The notes under the pieces are model-generated. The model was not told where the DNA came from. It saw nothing but the letters and a program-made list of their open reading frames with translations, and searched no databases. A stretch of 64,000 nucleotides of DNA from the NCBI RefSeq assembly GCF_000020125.1, contig NC_010676.1, forward strand, positions 1,736,001 through 1,800,000. Direction: 5' to 3'. Within the stretch, counting starts at the first letter, position 1. Every line of letters begins with the position of its first letter. This DNA comes from Paraburkholderia phytofirmans PsJN (lineage in GTDB: Bacteria > Pseudomonadota > Gammaproteobacteria > Burkholderiales > Burkholderiaceae). Of this stretch, positions 9,154 through 16,722 are shown piece by piece. Made by a program: the position numbers and the translations under genes.

Positions 9154-9534
9154 TCAGGAGGCGTTGCCAGGCGCCGCACCCGGAAACAGCGACAGCCGGA
9201 GTCCAATGAGTGCATGCAGCGCACCTTTGCGCAGCTTGTAGCCGGGTACATCCGGATCGGCCGCGAAGTTGGCCATGATCCGCGCGATGGCGGCATCAAC
9301 GTCGATTGCAAGTGCCAGCGGTACGCTTTGACGGTGACCCGATTCGACACACCGTTCATAGTGCGACCGAATGTCGTCGAGCACCCGGTTTAAGACGACT
9401 GGCAACTCGCCGGGAAACTTGCCCGAGAGTCTGCGCAGGTCGAGTGTATCGAGCGCGATGCGCATGTCGCGCAGGCTTTCGATCGACGGATCGGTGTCGT
9501 CCTCACATGACCAGCACCGGAAAGTCTTGCCCAC
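9154..9534 (-). pseudogene. C-terminal remnant of a FUSC-type (aromatic acid/fusaric acid) exporter
   Basis: The 126 residues contain LRDMRIALDTLDLRRLSGKFPGELPVVLNRVLDDIRSHYE and end HALIGLRLSLFPGAAP. This resembles the cytoplasmic C-terminus of FUSC/AaeB-like membrane proteins, which are normally ~650-720 residues. None of the membrane segments or the rest of the protein is present upstream, so only the tail survives. It abuts the 23S-derived fragment, which suggests a rearrangement breakpoint. Recognition is by motif memory and is moderately sure. Confidence 0.5.
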
Positions 9535-10025
9535 TCGGTAAAACGACGAACAGATAGAACGCTGAAATGATAACGCTCGTCGTCGCTGTATTAGCCTGGA
9601 CTGCGCCTGACAGGCAGTCGGGGAAGCTAAGGGAGAAACCGATTCAGTGAGGGATCAGTTTCTCCCCGGCCTGGAATCGCACTACCGATTGGCTTGCTCG
9701 ACCACCCGGCCACACATACGCAGCGCACGTCCACTGCTCAGCCGCTCTGAAACCGGATATTCCATAGCCTGCCTTGATCCAAGTCAACACTCACAAGCGC
9801 ACGTCGCATCATTCTCAGATCGTCAGGGAAGCGCTTTGTATTCCTGCTCGTCGCCCATCGCGTTATATGAGGTTTGCCATGTTCAGCGCAATTCGGAGCG
9901 CAAATGAATTGCGCCTTTCCCCGCAAGATTCGGATGAGCCTGTAGCGAGACGGATTTGCAGTCGCCCCCCTGTCATAAGCCTTCGTTGAACGGCACACTA
10001 GCCCGCCAAGCCAAACGGTAACGAC
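9535..10025. other. gene-poor stretch with one FNR-type box
   Basis: I see no convincing gene here. A 36-codon ORF (9879-9989, plus strand, MFSAIRSANELRL) follows a GAGG motif and lies ~57 bases downstream of the start site predicted from the FNR-type box at 9774; it could be a small protein, but nothing else supports it. Confidence 0.4.
9774..9787. promoter_or_regulatory. FNR/ANR-type box TTGATCCAAGTCAA
   Basis: Exact TTGAY-N4-RTCAA match and the leftmost site of the island. On the plus strand it would drive transcription from about 9822 toward the small ORF at 9879 and the membrane protein at 10026. Confidence 0.6.
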
Positions 10026-10736
10026 ATGCAATCGGCTTTGGTCACCACGAGAGTCGGCACGCAACGGTTCTACGCCGCAGCGAAGTCATCGGCGCAACGC
10101 GTAATCGCCGTCCGCTCGACGAGCGTGAATGTGGGAGCGCGGCGCGCCTGCTCTTGCCGGGACGTTGTCGACTCGATACCAAGGCGCACATGGCCGCAGA
10201 CACCTGGAGAAGTACTGCGTGAGTGCAACGTCGTTCCGTTGCTCGCGGCAAGCATCTATAGTCTGGTCGGCGACATTTTGGAAGCGCTGACTGTGCTCGC
10301 ATGTGTCGTGGCCATTGTTCTGATCAGCGTTTTTCAGAGCCGGCGCACGGCGCGGGCCCTCGACTCTCTGCGGGAGCTTTGGGCCCCGCGCGCGCAGGGG
10401 CTTCGCGATGGGCAAATATGCGTGCTGTTTGCTTGCCTAAAACCCCAGCCGGTCGATCATGCAAAGCAAAAAATCGACATAGGAACGTCGAGCATCGTCT
10501 ATCGCGTAGTTTCTGCAGGTGTCCAGAAGGAGAACCGGCGCGCTTACGTTGGCTACGTGGAAGTTGTCACAGTTGCTTCCGACCGTGCCGTGCGCGCCGA
10601 CGTCCTGCGCTGCGAGCAGGTTAGACCGACCGCTACACTCGCCTATGCGGACGCAATCGGCTTGAAAAAGCGGCTCGAATTAAGCGAAATCGGCGACGCG
10701 AATGCGTTCGGCCAAAGCGCGGACGGTCCGCCGTGA
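10026..10736 (+). CDS. hypothetical protein with one central membrane segment
   Basis: A 236-residue open frame of no recognised family. Residues ~70-103 (LLAASIYSLVGDILEALTVLACVVAIVLISVFQSRR) form a membrane helix. The C-terminal half (GLRDGQICVLFACLKPQ... SIVYRVVSAGVQKENRRAYVGYVEVVTVASDRAVRADVLR) looks like a soluble beta-rich domain. The first ~65 residues are arginine- and serine-rich with poor codon character, so the true start may lie later. It is convergent with the XRE-CRP regulator gene, whose stop lies only a few bases away. Confidence 0.4.
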   Translation: MQSALVTTRVGTQRFYAAAKSSAQRVIAVRSTSVNVGARRACSCRDVVDSIPRRTWPQTPGEVLRECNVVPLLAASIYSLVGDILEALTVLACVVAIVLISVFQSRRTARALDSLRELWAPRAQGLRDGQICVLFACLKPQPVDHAKQKIDIGTSSIVYRVVSAGVQKENRRAYVGYVEVVTVASDRAVRADVLRCEQVRPTATLAYADAIGLKKRLELSEIGDANAFGQSADGPP

Positions 10737-10743
10737 GTGCTCG

Positions 10744-11760
10744 TCAGAATCGGAACAGATGTTCGGACTCGTTCCGGATCACGGCGTAACACCCGCAGAC
10801 CTCGCGCTCCAGCGCGGCGCGGTCGACTACCTGAATTCGCCCTTTACCGTAACGGATCGCGCCCGTACTTTCGACCTGCCTCGCAACCTCCGCGAGCTTC
10901 GCGGTGCGCACGCCAATCATCCGCGCGATCAACGCCTGCGTGACCTCGAATTCGCTCATATCAACACGGTCGAGGGTCATGAGCAACCAGCGGCAAAAAC
11001 GCTGGCTAACCGAATGATGCCGGTTGCACAAGGCTGTCTGCGCCATTTGCGCGATCATCACCTGCGCATAACGAAAGAAGACGGACCGGATGTAACCGCC
11101 TCGTGCCAGTTCTTCCACCGCAAACTCAGCGCTCATCCGATAGGCCACACCGCCGCTTTGCACCACCGCATGGCATGCCGCGGTATCCGCGCCTACGAGC
11201 ACCGGTACGCCAAGCAAACCCTCCCGGCCGATCATCGCGGTCTCCGCGTGACCGCCGCCGTTGGTTGCACGCGTCGTGCAAATCACCGCTGTAGTGGGGA
11301 GATACAGAAGCGTGAGGGGATCGCCCGGCTCATACAACACCTTTCCCGCCAGCATGGAAACCGGCGTCAGATGCGCCTCGATGCGTGCCCACTCTTCACC
11401 ACTCGCGCCGGTCAGCAACCGGTTCCCTCCCTGCACCGGCCGATTGCTTTCAGCCTCGTTATGGGCGCCAACCCTCGCTCGCATGCCGCGGGACACTCGC
11501 TCAGCCAGACTGATGTGCAGACGTTCGAGTTCCGCTCTGTTCTGTTCGGGCAGCAAACTCAGAATCGCCGGCCGGAGCGAGTCATGCCCCAGAGCGTCCA
11601 GAATCTTCAGTTTGGGCAGCGTTCCCAGATCGCTTTTGCCAGTGCGCCACGCCGATATCTGGGCGCGCGTCAAACCGAGGTACTCGGCCAGTTGGGCATC
11701 GCTCCCGAAGTCGCCGAACCGCTTCACGTCGTCATACAGCGCGTGCCAGTCGAATGTCAT
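10744..11760 (-). CDS. XRE-like HTH fused to a CRP/FNR-family regulator
   Basis: 338 residues with three parts. Residues ~5-65 (VKRFGDFGSDAQLAEYLGLTRAQISAWRTGKSDLGTLPKLKILDALG) form a phage-repressor/XRE-like helix-turn-helix. Residues ~117-225 form a cNMP-binding-like beta roll (LAGKVLYEPGDPLTLLYLPTTAVI, then ETAMIGREGLLGVPVLVG). Residues ~255-335 form a CRP-type winged helix (FEVTQALIARMIGVRTAKLAEVARQVESTGAIRYGKGRIQVVD). Ordinary CRP/FNR proteins are ~230-250 residues and lack the first part. The N-terminal cysteine cluster of oxygen-sensing FNR/ANR is not seen, so it is probably not the oxygen sensor itself. A palindrome 25 bases upstream suggests autoregulation. Confidence 0.8.
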   Translation of the reverse strand: MTFDWHALYDDVKRFGDFGSDAQLAEYLGLTRAQISAWRTGKSDLGTLPKLKILDALGHDSLRPAILSLLPEQNRAELERLHISLAERVSRGMRARVGAHNEAESNRPVQGGNRLLTGASGEEWARIEAHLTPVSMLAGKVLYEPGDPLTLLYLPTTAVICTTRATNGGGHAETAMIGREGLLGVPVLVGADTAACHAVVQSGGVAYRMSAEFAVEELARGGYIRSVFFRYAQVMIAQMAQTALCNRHHSVSQRFCRWLLMTLDRVDMSEFEVTQALIARMIGVRTAKLAEVARQVESTGAIRYGKGRIQVVDRAALEREVCGCYAVIRNESEHLFRF

Positions 11761-11784
11761 TCAAAATTATGCGAAAAGAGATAT

Positions 11785-11800
11785 GTCAAATAGATTTGAC
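11785..11800. promoter_or_regulatory. palindrome GTCAAAT-AG-ATTTGAC, candidate operator
   Basis: Perfect 7-bp arms with a 2-bp centre, 25-40 bases upstream of the XRE-CRP start codon and between it and a divergent small gene. Position and symmetry suit a dimeric regulator; autoregulation is inferred. It differs from the TTGAY-N4-RTCAA boxes. Confidence 0.55.
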
Positions 11801-11927
11801 GACCGTATTGCGGTATGAAATACTGATCTGAAAGCAACACGGGCCCAGGCCGGATGACCTTTATAGCATAGGGCCTCCGGGTGGTTCGCACGCTTTCCAC
11901 TATTGCATTCAAATCATCGGACCTCGC

Positions 11928-12290
11928 TTGAGCGATAACACATCGTACGTGCGGCTGCCCCATACATTGACTGCCGACAGAACGCTGACTGTTGCATCCG
12001 CGCCAATGGACGACGCTCAATTCGAAGCGCACCAGGTCGATTTCATTCGCCATCTATTCGGTTACTGCGCGTACCTGCGAGAGCATGGCCGGGAAACTCC
12101 CGTGTCGGACGCCTTCTTGCCGGTACTGGTCAAACTCCTTGAAGTTCTCGAATTGAACGCGCCTTCCGAGGCGCGCCAATGCGCTGCGCAGCTTACCCGA
12201 ATCATGCAGGTGACGTTTCCCGACCTCGGCGCCCTTTCGCGTACAGTCATTGCATCTGAGATGGTCGAGAGCAAAAGCTCCGACAGCTGA
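11928..12290 (+). CDS. hypothetical small acidic protein
   Basis: 120 residues from a TTG start (or 94 from ATG 12006, MDDAQFEAHQVDF). No family recognised. The middle, DFIRHLFGYCAYLREHGRETPVSDAFLPVLVKLLEVLELNAPSEARQCAAQLTRIMQVTFPDL, reads as an all-helical soluble domain with good codon character. It is divergent from the XRE-CRP gene and shares the palindrome-containing promoter region, so that regulator may control it. Confidence 0.5.
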   Translation: MSDNTSYVRLPHTLTADRTLTVASAPMDDAQFEAHQVDFIRHLFGYCAYLREHGRETPVSDAFLPVLVKLLEVLELNAPSEARQCAAQLTRIMQVTFPDLGALSRTVIASEMVESKSSDS

Positions 12291-12457
12291 CAGATGCTGC
12301 TTCGAGTGATTCGCTCGCGAAGCCGGTTAAGTCAAGGCTCGATTCTTTTCAGTTTCGAAAGCTCGAGTTCCAGATGGTCCACCCCAAAAAGCACTGCGGT
12401 TCTGCCGGCCCGGGGCATCACGATGCGCACCTGCAACCCTATCATCAGCTGAGCCAC

Positions 12458-12565
12458 ATGAAGGAGTCTACGCTTCACAATGCACTCATCTGGATAGGTG
12501 CGGTCATCGGCGTCGCGCTAGTGGCCCTTCTGGCCATTGCCGGCTGCTATCCGGATTCGGCTTGA
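12458..12565 (+). CDS. very small single-pass membrane protein
   Basis: 35 residues, MKESTLHNALIWIGAVIGVALVALLAIAGCYPDSA. A short polar head is followed by a strong ~22-residue hydrophobic helix and a cysteine. Such one-helix proteins are common but unnamed. The frame is open further upstream (from 12374), but that part looks non-coding. Support is limited to the hydrophobic profile. Confidence 0.35.
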   Translation: MKESTLHNALIWIGAVIGVALVALLAIAGCYPDSA

Positions 12566-12585
12566 CAACTGTTCTCATACACAAG

Positions 12586-12849
12586 ATGCCTCAATTGCCG
12601 CTCTCGGACGAAAACTGGGCCAGGATCGAACACCTGTTTGTGTCCGCGAACCGGAAGGGTGCTGGCCGACCACGGCGAGATCCCCGCCTGATTGTCGAAG
12701 CCGTTCTATGGGTGGCGGAAACGGGTGCGAAGTGGCATCACCTTCCGGGCCATTATCCCCCGCCGCAGACGTGCTATATCAAGTGGCGCGAATGGGAAAA
12801 AAAAGGCCTGATGTGCGCGGCCAGAGAGATACTCAATAAAGAGCCTTAG
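12586..12849 (+). CDS. stand-alone DUF4096 (IS5-type transposase N-terminal) protein
   Basis: 87 residues: LPLSDENWARIEHLF... KGAGRPRRDPRLIVEAVLWVAETGAKWHHLPGHYPPPQTCYIKWREWEKKGLM. This is the DNA-binding N-terminal domain of IS5-family transposases, but the frame ends cleanly after REILNKEP and no DDE catalytic domain or terminal inverted repeats follow. It could be an insertion-sequence remnant or a domesticated DNA-binding protein. A TTG at 12562 would add eight residues. Confidence 0.65.
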   Translation: MPQLPLSDENWARIEHLFVSANRKGAGRPRRDPRLIVEAVLWVAETGAKWHHLPGHYPPPQTCYIKWREWEKKGLMCAAREILNKEP

Positions 12850-13123
12850 GCGTGTGCAGCGCTGACCGTTCCGACCGTTTTGAACAATGGCGAGAGCGGC
12901 ATCGGAAAGTCGGAGAGCGGAAAGGTGATCCCATCAGACAGACGGCTGAGGCACCAGACACTCACAGTCGAGCGGCGCGGCGATCCGCACGGGCAGTCTC
13001 GATCTGAACACGACTCGCGCTATCGATTGCTTGTAAAACCGCTGGTGTGACGAGCGCCGCCCCGGCGTCATACAAGTTGTCGCATCCGATCTTTTGGGTC
13101 ATGACACCCATGAATGCCGTGGA

Positions 13124-13137
13124 TTGATCGTGATCAA
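13124..13137. promoter_or_regulatory. FNR/ANR-type box TTGATCGTGATCAA
   Basis: Exact TTGAT-N4-ATCAA, centred ~123 bases upstream of the lemA-like start. A class II start site would fall near 13172. Confidence 0.7.
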
Positions 13138-13253
13138 ACGCTGCCGCGCCGCAACGCCTATCGTGTTTGCAAGCCCTGGCCGCAAAACGAGCGAACAAGT
13201 TCGGCCTGCGCGGTCAAGGCTGCTCCCGATGTCTGGCACTGGAGGGAATCGCG

Positions 13254-13913
13254 ATGATGGCGACGCCGTCCGCAACACCGCACGTAGCAGGCAAACCGTT
13301 CAGAAAGACGTTGTACCTCATCGCCGCTGCTTTCGTGCTATGGGTAATGGGCGGCTGCATAACCTATGTCGCACCGCCCAGCGATGCGAACGTCAGGGCA
13401 TCGCTGACGGTGGTGCTGGATCTTTATTCCCAGCGGCTTGGAATCGTCTCGCAACTGACTGCGATTGCACAGGACAAACTCAAGATCGGCACGCCCGCGC
13501 TAGCCGCGATTGCCAAAGCTCGCGCCCAGGTCATCGCCGTGCCCGCCACGCTCGCTCTCGCAAATGACCCGATTGCATTCGACCGGTTCGACGTCGCGCA
13601 GCGGCAGTTCACCGACGCCATATCCGCGCTTGTGATCGAGGTCGAATCCGAGCGGCGCCTGGCTTCTGATGCAACCGTCCGGACACTTCAGGGAAAGCTC
13701 GCCGTCTGGGCTACTCGTATCAGTTCTGCCCGAAACCGCTACGATGAAGCGGCTCAAATCTACAATGCAGCGCTGCACACGTTTCCGCACAATGTCGCCG
13801 CCCTGTTGTGCGCGGAACAGGAGAAACCTGCTTTCAGTGTACCGGATCGTCCACGATTGCGGACTCTTCCGCACATCGATTTCCAGGCGTTGCGTGGCGG
13901 CTTGCGCGTCTAG
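13254..13913 (+). CDS. LemA-family lipoprotein
   Basis: 219 residues starting MMATPSATPHVAGKPFRKTLYLIAAAFVLWVMGGC. The hydrophobic segment ends in a VMGGC lipobox-like site, so it is probably a lipid-anchored envelope protein. The LemA fold follows: RLGIVSQLTAIAQDKLKIGTPALAAIAKARAQV, then ESERRLASDATVRTLQGKLAVWATRISSARNRYDEAAQIYNAALHTFPHNVAALL, the family's final helices with the (F/Y)YN...FP motif. GGAGGG lies upstream of ATG 13254. LemA function is poorly known. The upstream FNR-type box suggests low-oxygen induction. Confidence 0.8.
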   Translation: MMATPSATPHVAGKPFRKTLYLIAAAFVLWVMGGCITYVAPPSDANVRASLTVVLDLYSQRLGIVSQLTAIAQDKLKIGTPALAAIAKARAQVIAVPATLALANDPIAFDRFDVAQRQFTDAISALVIEVESERRLASDATVRTLQGKLAVWATRISSARNRYDEAAQIYNAALHTFPHNVAALLCAEQEKPAFSVPDRPRLRTLPHIDFQALRGGLRV

Positions 13914-14133
13914 TCGCGTTCAACCGCGCTGCCGTGATTCGGGCTCACCGCGCATGTCTGAGTTTCGTGACGCGGTGTAACGTGGGGCGCGGGCCGGCTC
14001 GATCGGCGTAAAGCAGGCTTAAGCAGGAGACGGCATGTGGTAAGCGTGGCGTGAAACACAGCGCAACCTGATGCGCGTGCTGTGCTCTGCTCTGCTCTTT
14101 TCGAACCACCAAAATCCAAAGCAGGAAACTACC

Positions 14134-14703
14134 ATGCAAAAATCAACCGCGTTCATCGCCGCGTTGGCGATATGGCTGACCGGGTGCGCGCACGATCCTT
14201 CGGTCAGGGTATCCCGCTCGGCATGCGTGGCTGGTCCGCCCATCGACCTCGAACGGTACATGGGAAAGTGGTATGTGATCGCGGAAACACCGTTTCTCAG
14301 CGAGCACGACTACGTCGGCAGTTACGACGAGTGGACGTTGCGTGCCGACGGGAAAATCGACGACAAATACCTTGGCCGGCGCCACAGCTTCGATCAACCC
14401 GCCACAGGAAGTCAATTCGTGGCGAAGGTCATGCCGGGAACAGGCGGCACCACATGGCGGGTAGGATTGATCTGGCCGTTTGAAGTGGTGGTCGTTACTG
14501 CGTATGTAGATGCCGGCTATCGCTACACGATCCGTTGCATGGCCGACGGCAACATGGTCTGGGTGCTCGCACGCAACCCGACGATCGACGAAGCCGCCTA
14601 TTCGGATATGCTCGACCGGCTTGAAGGCATGGGCTTCAACGTCGACCGCGTGCGCCGGGTGCCGCAAAGTGCCGGGCAAATCGGGCTACCCGGTTTTCAG
14701 TGA
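14134..14703 (+). CDS. outer-membrane lipocalin (Blc-like)
   Basis: 189 residues with a lipoprotein signal (MQKSTAFIAALAIWLTGCAHD, Cys17 or so as lipid anchor) and the lipocalin hallmark DLERYMGKWYVIAETPF (GxW motif). The repeated strands YDEWTLRADGKIDDKYLGRR, FVAKVMPGTGGTTWRVGLIWPFEVVVVTAYVDAGYRYTIR and WVLARNPTIDEAAYSDMLDRLEGMGFNVDRVRRVPQ follow. Bacterial lipocalins bind lysophospholipids or fatty acids and serve membrane maintenance under stress. It follows lemA by ~220 bases and may share its transcript; GCAGGAAA serves as the ribosome site. Confidence 0.88.
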   Translation: MQKSTAFIAALAIWLTGCAHDPSVRVSRSACVAGPPIDLERYMGKWYVIAETPFLSEHDYVGSYDEWTLRADGKIDDKYLGRRHSFDQPATGSQFVAKVMPGTGGTTWRVGLIWPFEVVVVTAYVDAGYRYTIRCMADGNMVWVLARNPTIDEAAYSDMLDRLEGMGFNVDRVRRVPQSAGQIGLPGFQ

Positions 14704-14777
14704 CGACACACAGACGATCCGACGCACGGGACATTCAACCCCACGCCAGCCCGCCGCGCAACGAAGTCTGCTCGACA

Positions 14778-15428
14778 TCAACCAACCACGAGGCGGTCTA
14801 CCACCACTTTCACGCCAGGCGTCGAACGCGCGGCCCCCGTCACGATCGAGCGCTCGATGGTCGAACTGAGACGGCCCGACAGAATCACTCGGCCCTCATC
14901 GACTTCTACTCCCACATGCTTCAACTCACGATCGCTATGGCGCTGGATTGCTTTGCGAATGTTGGACTCGATGTCGAGCGGCGAAGCCGAACCGCGGATC
15001 TTGATGCTGTTCGTCACGCCCGTCACGCCACGCATGTGGACGATATTTTTCTCCGCAATGCGGCTGCGATAGCCGTCCCGGACCTCGCCGCTCAGCGTCA
15101 CCCAGCCCTTCTCCACCTTGATCCTGATCGAATCCTCCTCGAGGCCCGCAATCCAGTCGAGAACCGCGCGCACGCTTAGGGCGATATCCTCGTCCGTGCG
15201 TTGCTCCGACTTGCGCAGTTTCACGTCGAGGCCGATCACCACCGCGACGACGCCGCCGATTCGACTCGCGCACTTCTCCGCCGCGACTTTCGTCGCATAG
15301 TCCGGCACGTGGCCGGTAAGGGTGACAATGCCGTCGACAACGGCAACACCTATCCCATTGGCGTCGACGGCCGGACTGCTCATCAGTTCGTCCTCGACTT
15401 CCTGCTTTAACTGGCTATCCGGCTTCAT
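14778..15428 (-). CDS. triple BON-domain protein (OsmY-like)
   Basis: 216 residues with three BON domains at about 1-70, 75-145 and 148-216. Each has the pattern GIGVAVVDGIVTLTGHVPDYATKVAAEKCASRIGGVVAVVIGL, IKVEKGWVTLSGEVRDGYRSRIAEKNIVHMRGVTGVTNSIKI and VGVEVDEGRVILSGRLSSTIERSIV. BON domains bind phospholipids and are linked to osmotic and envelope stress. No signal peptide is present, unlike OsmY. A paralogue of the same length lies at 30577-31227. An FNR-type box lies 147-160 bases upstream. Confidence 0.88.
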   Translation of the reverse strand: MKPDSQLKQEVEDELMSSPAVDANGIGVAVVDGIVTLTGHVPDYATKVAAEKCASRIGGVVAVVIGLDVKLRKSEQRTDEDIALSVRAVLDWIAGLEEDSIRIKVEKGWVTLSGEVRDGYRSRIAEKNIVHMRGVTGVTNSIKIRGSASPLDIESNIRKAIQRHSDRELKHVGVEVDEGRVILSGRLSSTIERSIVTGAARSTPGVKVVVDRLVVG

Positions 15429-15574
15429 GGAAATTGCCCTCCGAAATCAAGATCCGGCGCGATTGGATGTGCTCTTGCCAACTGGTTCAGCGCAGCTGAC
15501 TGTTAGACAAGCTCCGAACTGCCTCCGCTGAAATACGCCGCCCACTCAGCCTAACGCGACCCTTCGCAAGGCGA

Positions 15575-15588
15575 TTGATTGAGGTCAA
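15575..15588. promoter_or_regulatory. FNR/ANR-type box TTGATTGAGGTCAA
   Basis: Exact consensus. Centred ~153 bases upstream of the BON gene start on the minus strand, giving a predicted start site near 15540. Confidence 0.65.
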
Positions 15589-15684
15589 CCGTGGCGCCGA
15601 CGCTGCCACGGCGGTGCTCATACTCGTCAAAATGCTTTAACGCGACCTCTTTAGCGCTCCTTATACGCTCGCAATCGCATGCGC

Positions 15685-15698
15685 CTGACGCAGATCAA
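15685..15698. promoter_or_regulatory. FNR/ANR-type box CTGACGCAGATCAA
   Basis: One mismatch to TTGAY-N4-RTCAA. A class II start would fall near 15733, just ahead of the small gene at 15757. Centre-to-centre it is 110 bp from the divergent box at 15575. Confidence 0.5.
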
Positions 15699-15756
15699 CC
15701 GTCTGTCTGGGCACACCCATATGCTGAAAGAGGCAGAGCAGTGACGCTGTAGCGCC

Positions 15757-16074
15757 ATGCTCGATTTCAAACGACATCCCCAGTTGCCATCAGACCGAAC
15801 CAAAACTATGCAGATTCACTTTCATGAACGTGATCTCGATCATCTCGTTTCCATGATCGGAATGCTCGAGCGGCTACTCGAACGTGAACCCCGTCCCTCG
15901 TCGCAGGTTGTGTTCGAGCCAACGTACTGGCGCATGCGCGTCAAGTCGGTGGCAACCCGTTCTGATATGCCGCGTCCGCTGGCCGCCCGGGCATCAGCGC
16001 TATTGGCTCGGCTCGATGTTCTGGACGGAACAGCCGTGCCGAATGAACGGCACGACGTGCAAAACGACAGATGA
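15757..16074 (+). CDS. hypothetical small protein behind an FNR-type box
   Basis: 105 residues (or 88 from ATG 15808, MQIHFHERDLDHLVSMIGMLERLLEREPRPSSQVVFEPTYWRMRVKSVATRSDMPRPLAARASALLARLDVLDG). No family recognised. The middle reads as a helical pair followed by a basic strand. Its stop codon overlaps the start of a 24-codon ORF. The position just downstream of a box at 15685 supports expression under low oxygen. Confidence 0.5.
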   Translation: MLDFKRHPQLPSDRTKTMQIHFHERDLDHLVSMIGMLERLLEREPRPSSQVVFEPTYWRMRVKSVATRSDMPRPLAARASALLARLDVLDGTAVPNERHDVQNDR

Positions 16075-16145
16075 AGCGGCCGCCGGACATTGAGCAAAAG
16101 ACCCGCTACGGCTATGACGTGATGGGCGGCGGCTTACGGACCTAG
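16071..16145 (+). CDS. 24-residue micro-ORF overlapping the upstream stop
   Basis: ATGA overlap with the preceding gene, encoding MKRPPDIEQKTRYGYDVMGGGLRT. The overlap is typical of translational coupling, but the ORF is very short and without known relatives, so this is a weak call. Confidence 0.25.
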   Translation: MKRPPDIEQKTRYGYDVMGGGLRT

Positions 16146-16195
16146 GAATTTCTCACCGAGGTGCTCCGGCGGCCTGAATGCCGGCCAAAACATCG

Positions 16196-16678
16196 CTACT
16201 CCGTGTGCATCGGCTGGAGCCCCTGCGCACGTGCCCACTCCCTGTCAGGCTCAGCGGCCGCCATTTTCGTCGTCGTGGTGTCGGCCGGCACGTCGGACGG
16301 CACGAGCGACCGGGTGGCGAGGGTGCCGAGCAAATCGTCCGCCGCAGGGCGTTGGCGAGCCGCGCTGGCCGGTTGCGGCGGCACAGAATGTCGCTGGAGA
16401 CCAGACATGATCTCGAAGAACTGCCGGCTGTACGACAGCGCCTGGGCGAATCCCGCTGGTGCGAGCAAGGTCGGCAAGCACAACATTTCGGGGAGATTGT
16501 CCGCGACGCATGTGCGCGCGAGGCCCTCCTGGGTCTTGGCAAGACCAAAGCGGATTGCCTGAAGATTCAACGCAGTCAGCTTCTCAAAAGCGTCGCAGCA
16601 CCGACTTGTGATGTCGAACATCTGGTCGAATCCACTGCGTTCCATGCCGAGCCATTGCTCGGGAATGATCTGAGCCAT
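16196..16678 (-). CDS. phasin-family protein (PHA granule-associated)
   Basis: 160 residues. The phasin core is FDQMFDITSRCCDAFEKLTALNLQAIRFGLAKTQEGLARTCVADNLPEMLCLPTLLAPAGFAQALSYSRQFFEIMSGLQ (the LNLQ...TLAETQE pattern of phasin_2). A low-complexity acidic/Ala-Pro tail follows. Phasins coat polyhydroxyalkanoate granules and regulate their size. GGAGG in front favours the second of two adjacent ATGs (16678). It groups functionally with phaB, phaC and phaZ elsewhere in the window and lies directly downstream of the CBS-BON gene on the same strand (44-base gap), probably as one operon. Confidence 0.72.
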   Translation of the reverse strand: MAQIIPEQWLGMERSGFDQMFDITSRCCDAFEKLTALNLQAIRFGLAKTQEGLARTCVADNLPEMLCLPTLLAPAGFAQALSYSRQFFEIMSGLQRHSVPPQPASAARQRPAADDLLGTLATRSLVPSDVPADTTTTKMAAAEPDREWARAQGLQPMHTE

Positions 16679-16722
16679 CATGCCTCCAAGGTTTGCGCCG
16701 GCCGGCGCAGGGCGCAACTCTG

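Noticed and set aside
9738..10064. Minus-strand 108-residue frame
   Set aside because: Overlaps the regulatory box at 9774, with arginine-rich, uneven composition and no recognisable domain.
10744..11760. XRE-CRP protein as the oxygen sensor of the island
   Set aside because: It lacks the N-terminal cysteine cluster needed for an iron-sulphur FNR/ANR sensor, and its own palindrome differs from the boxes.
12962..13198. Minus-strand 78-residue frame
   Set aside because: It contains the FNR-type box at 13124 that belongs to the lemA promoter, and it has no ribosome site or family motif.
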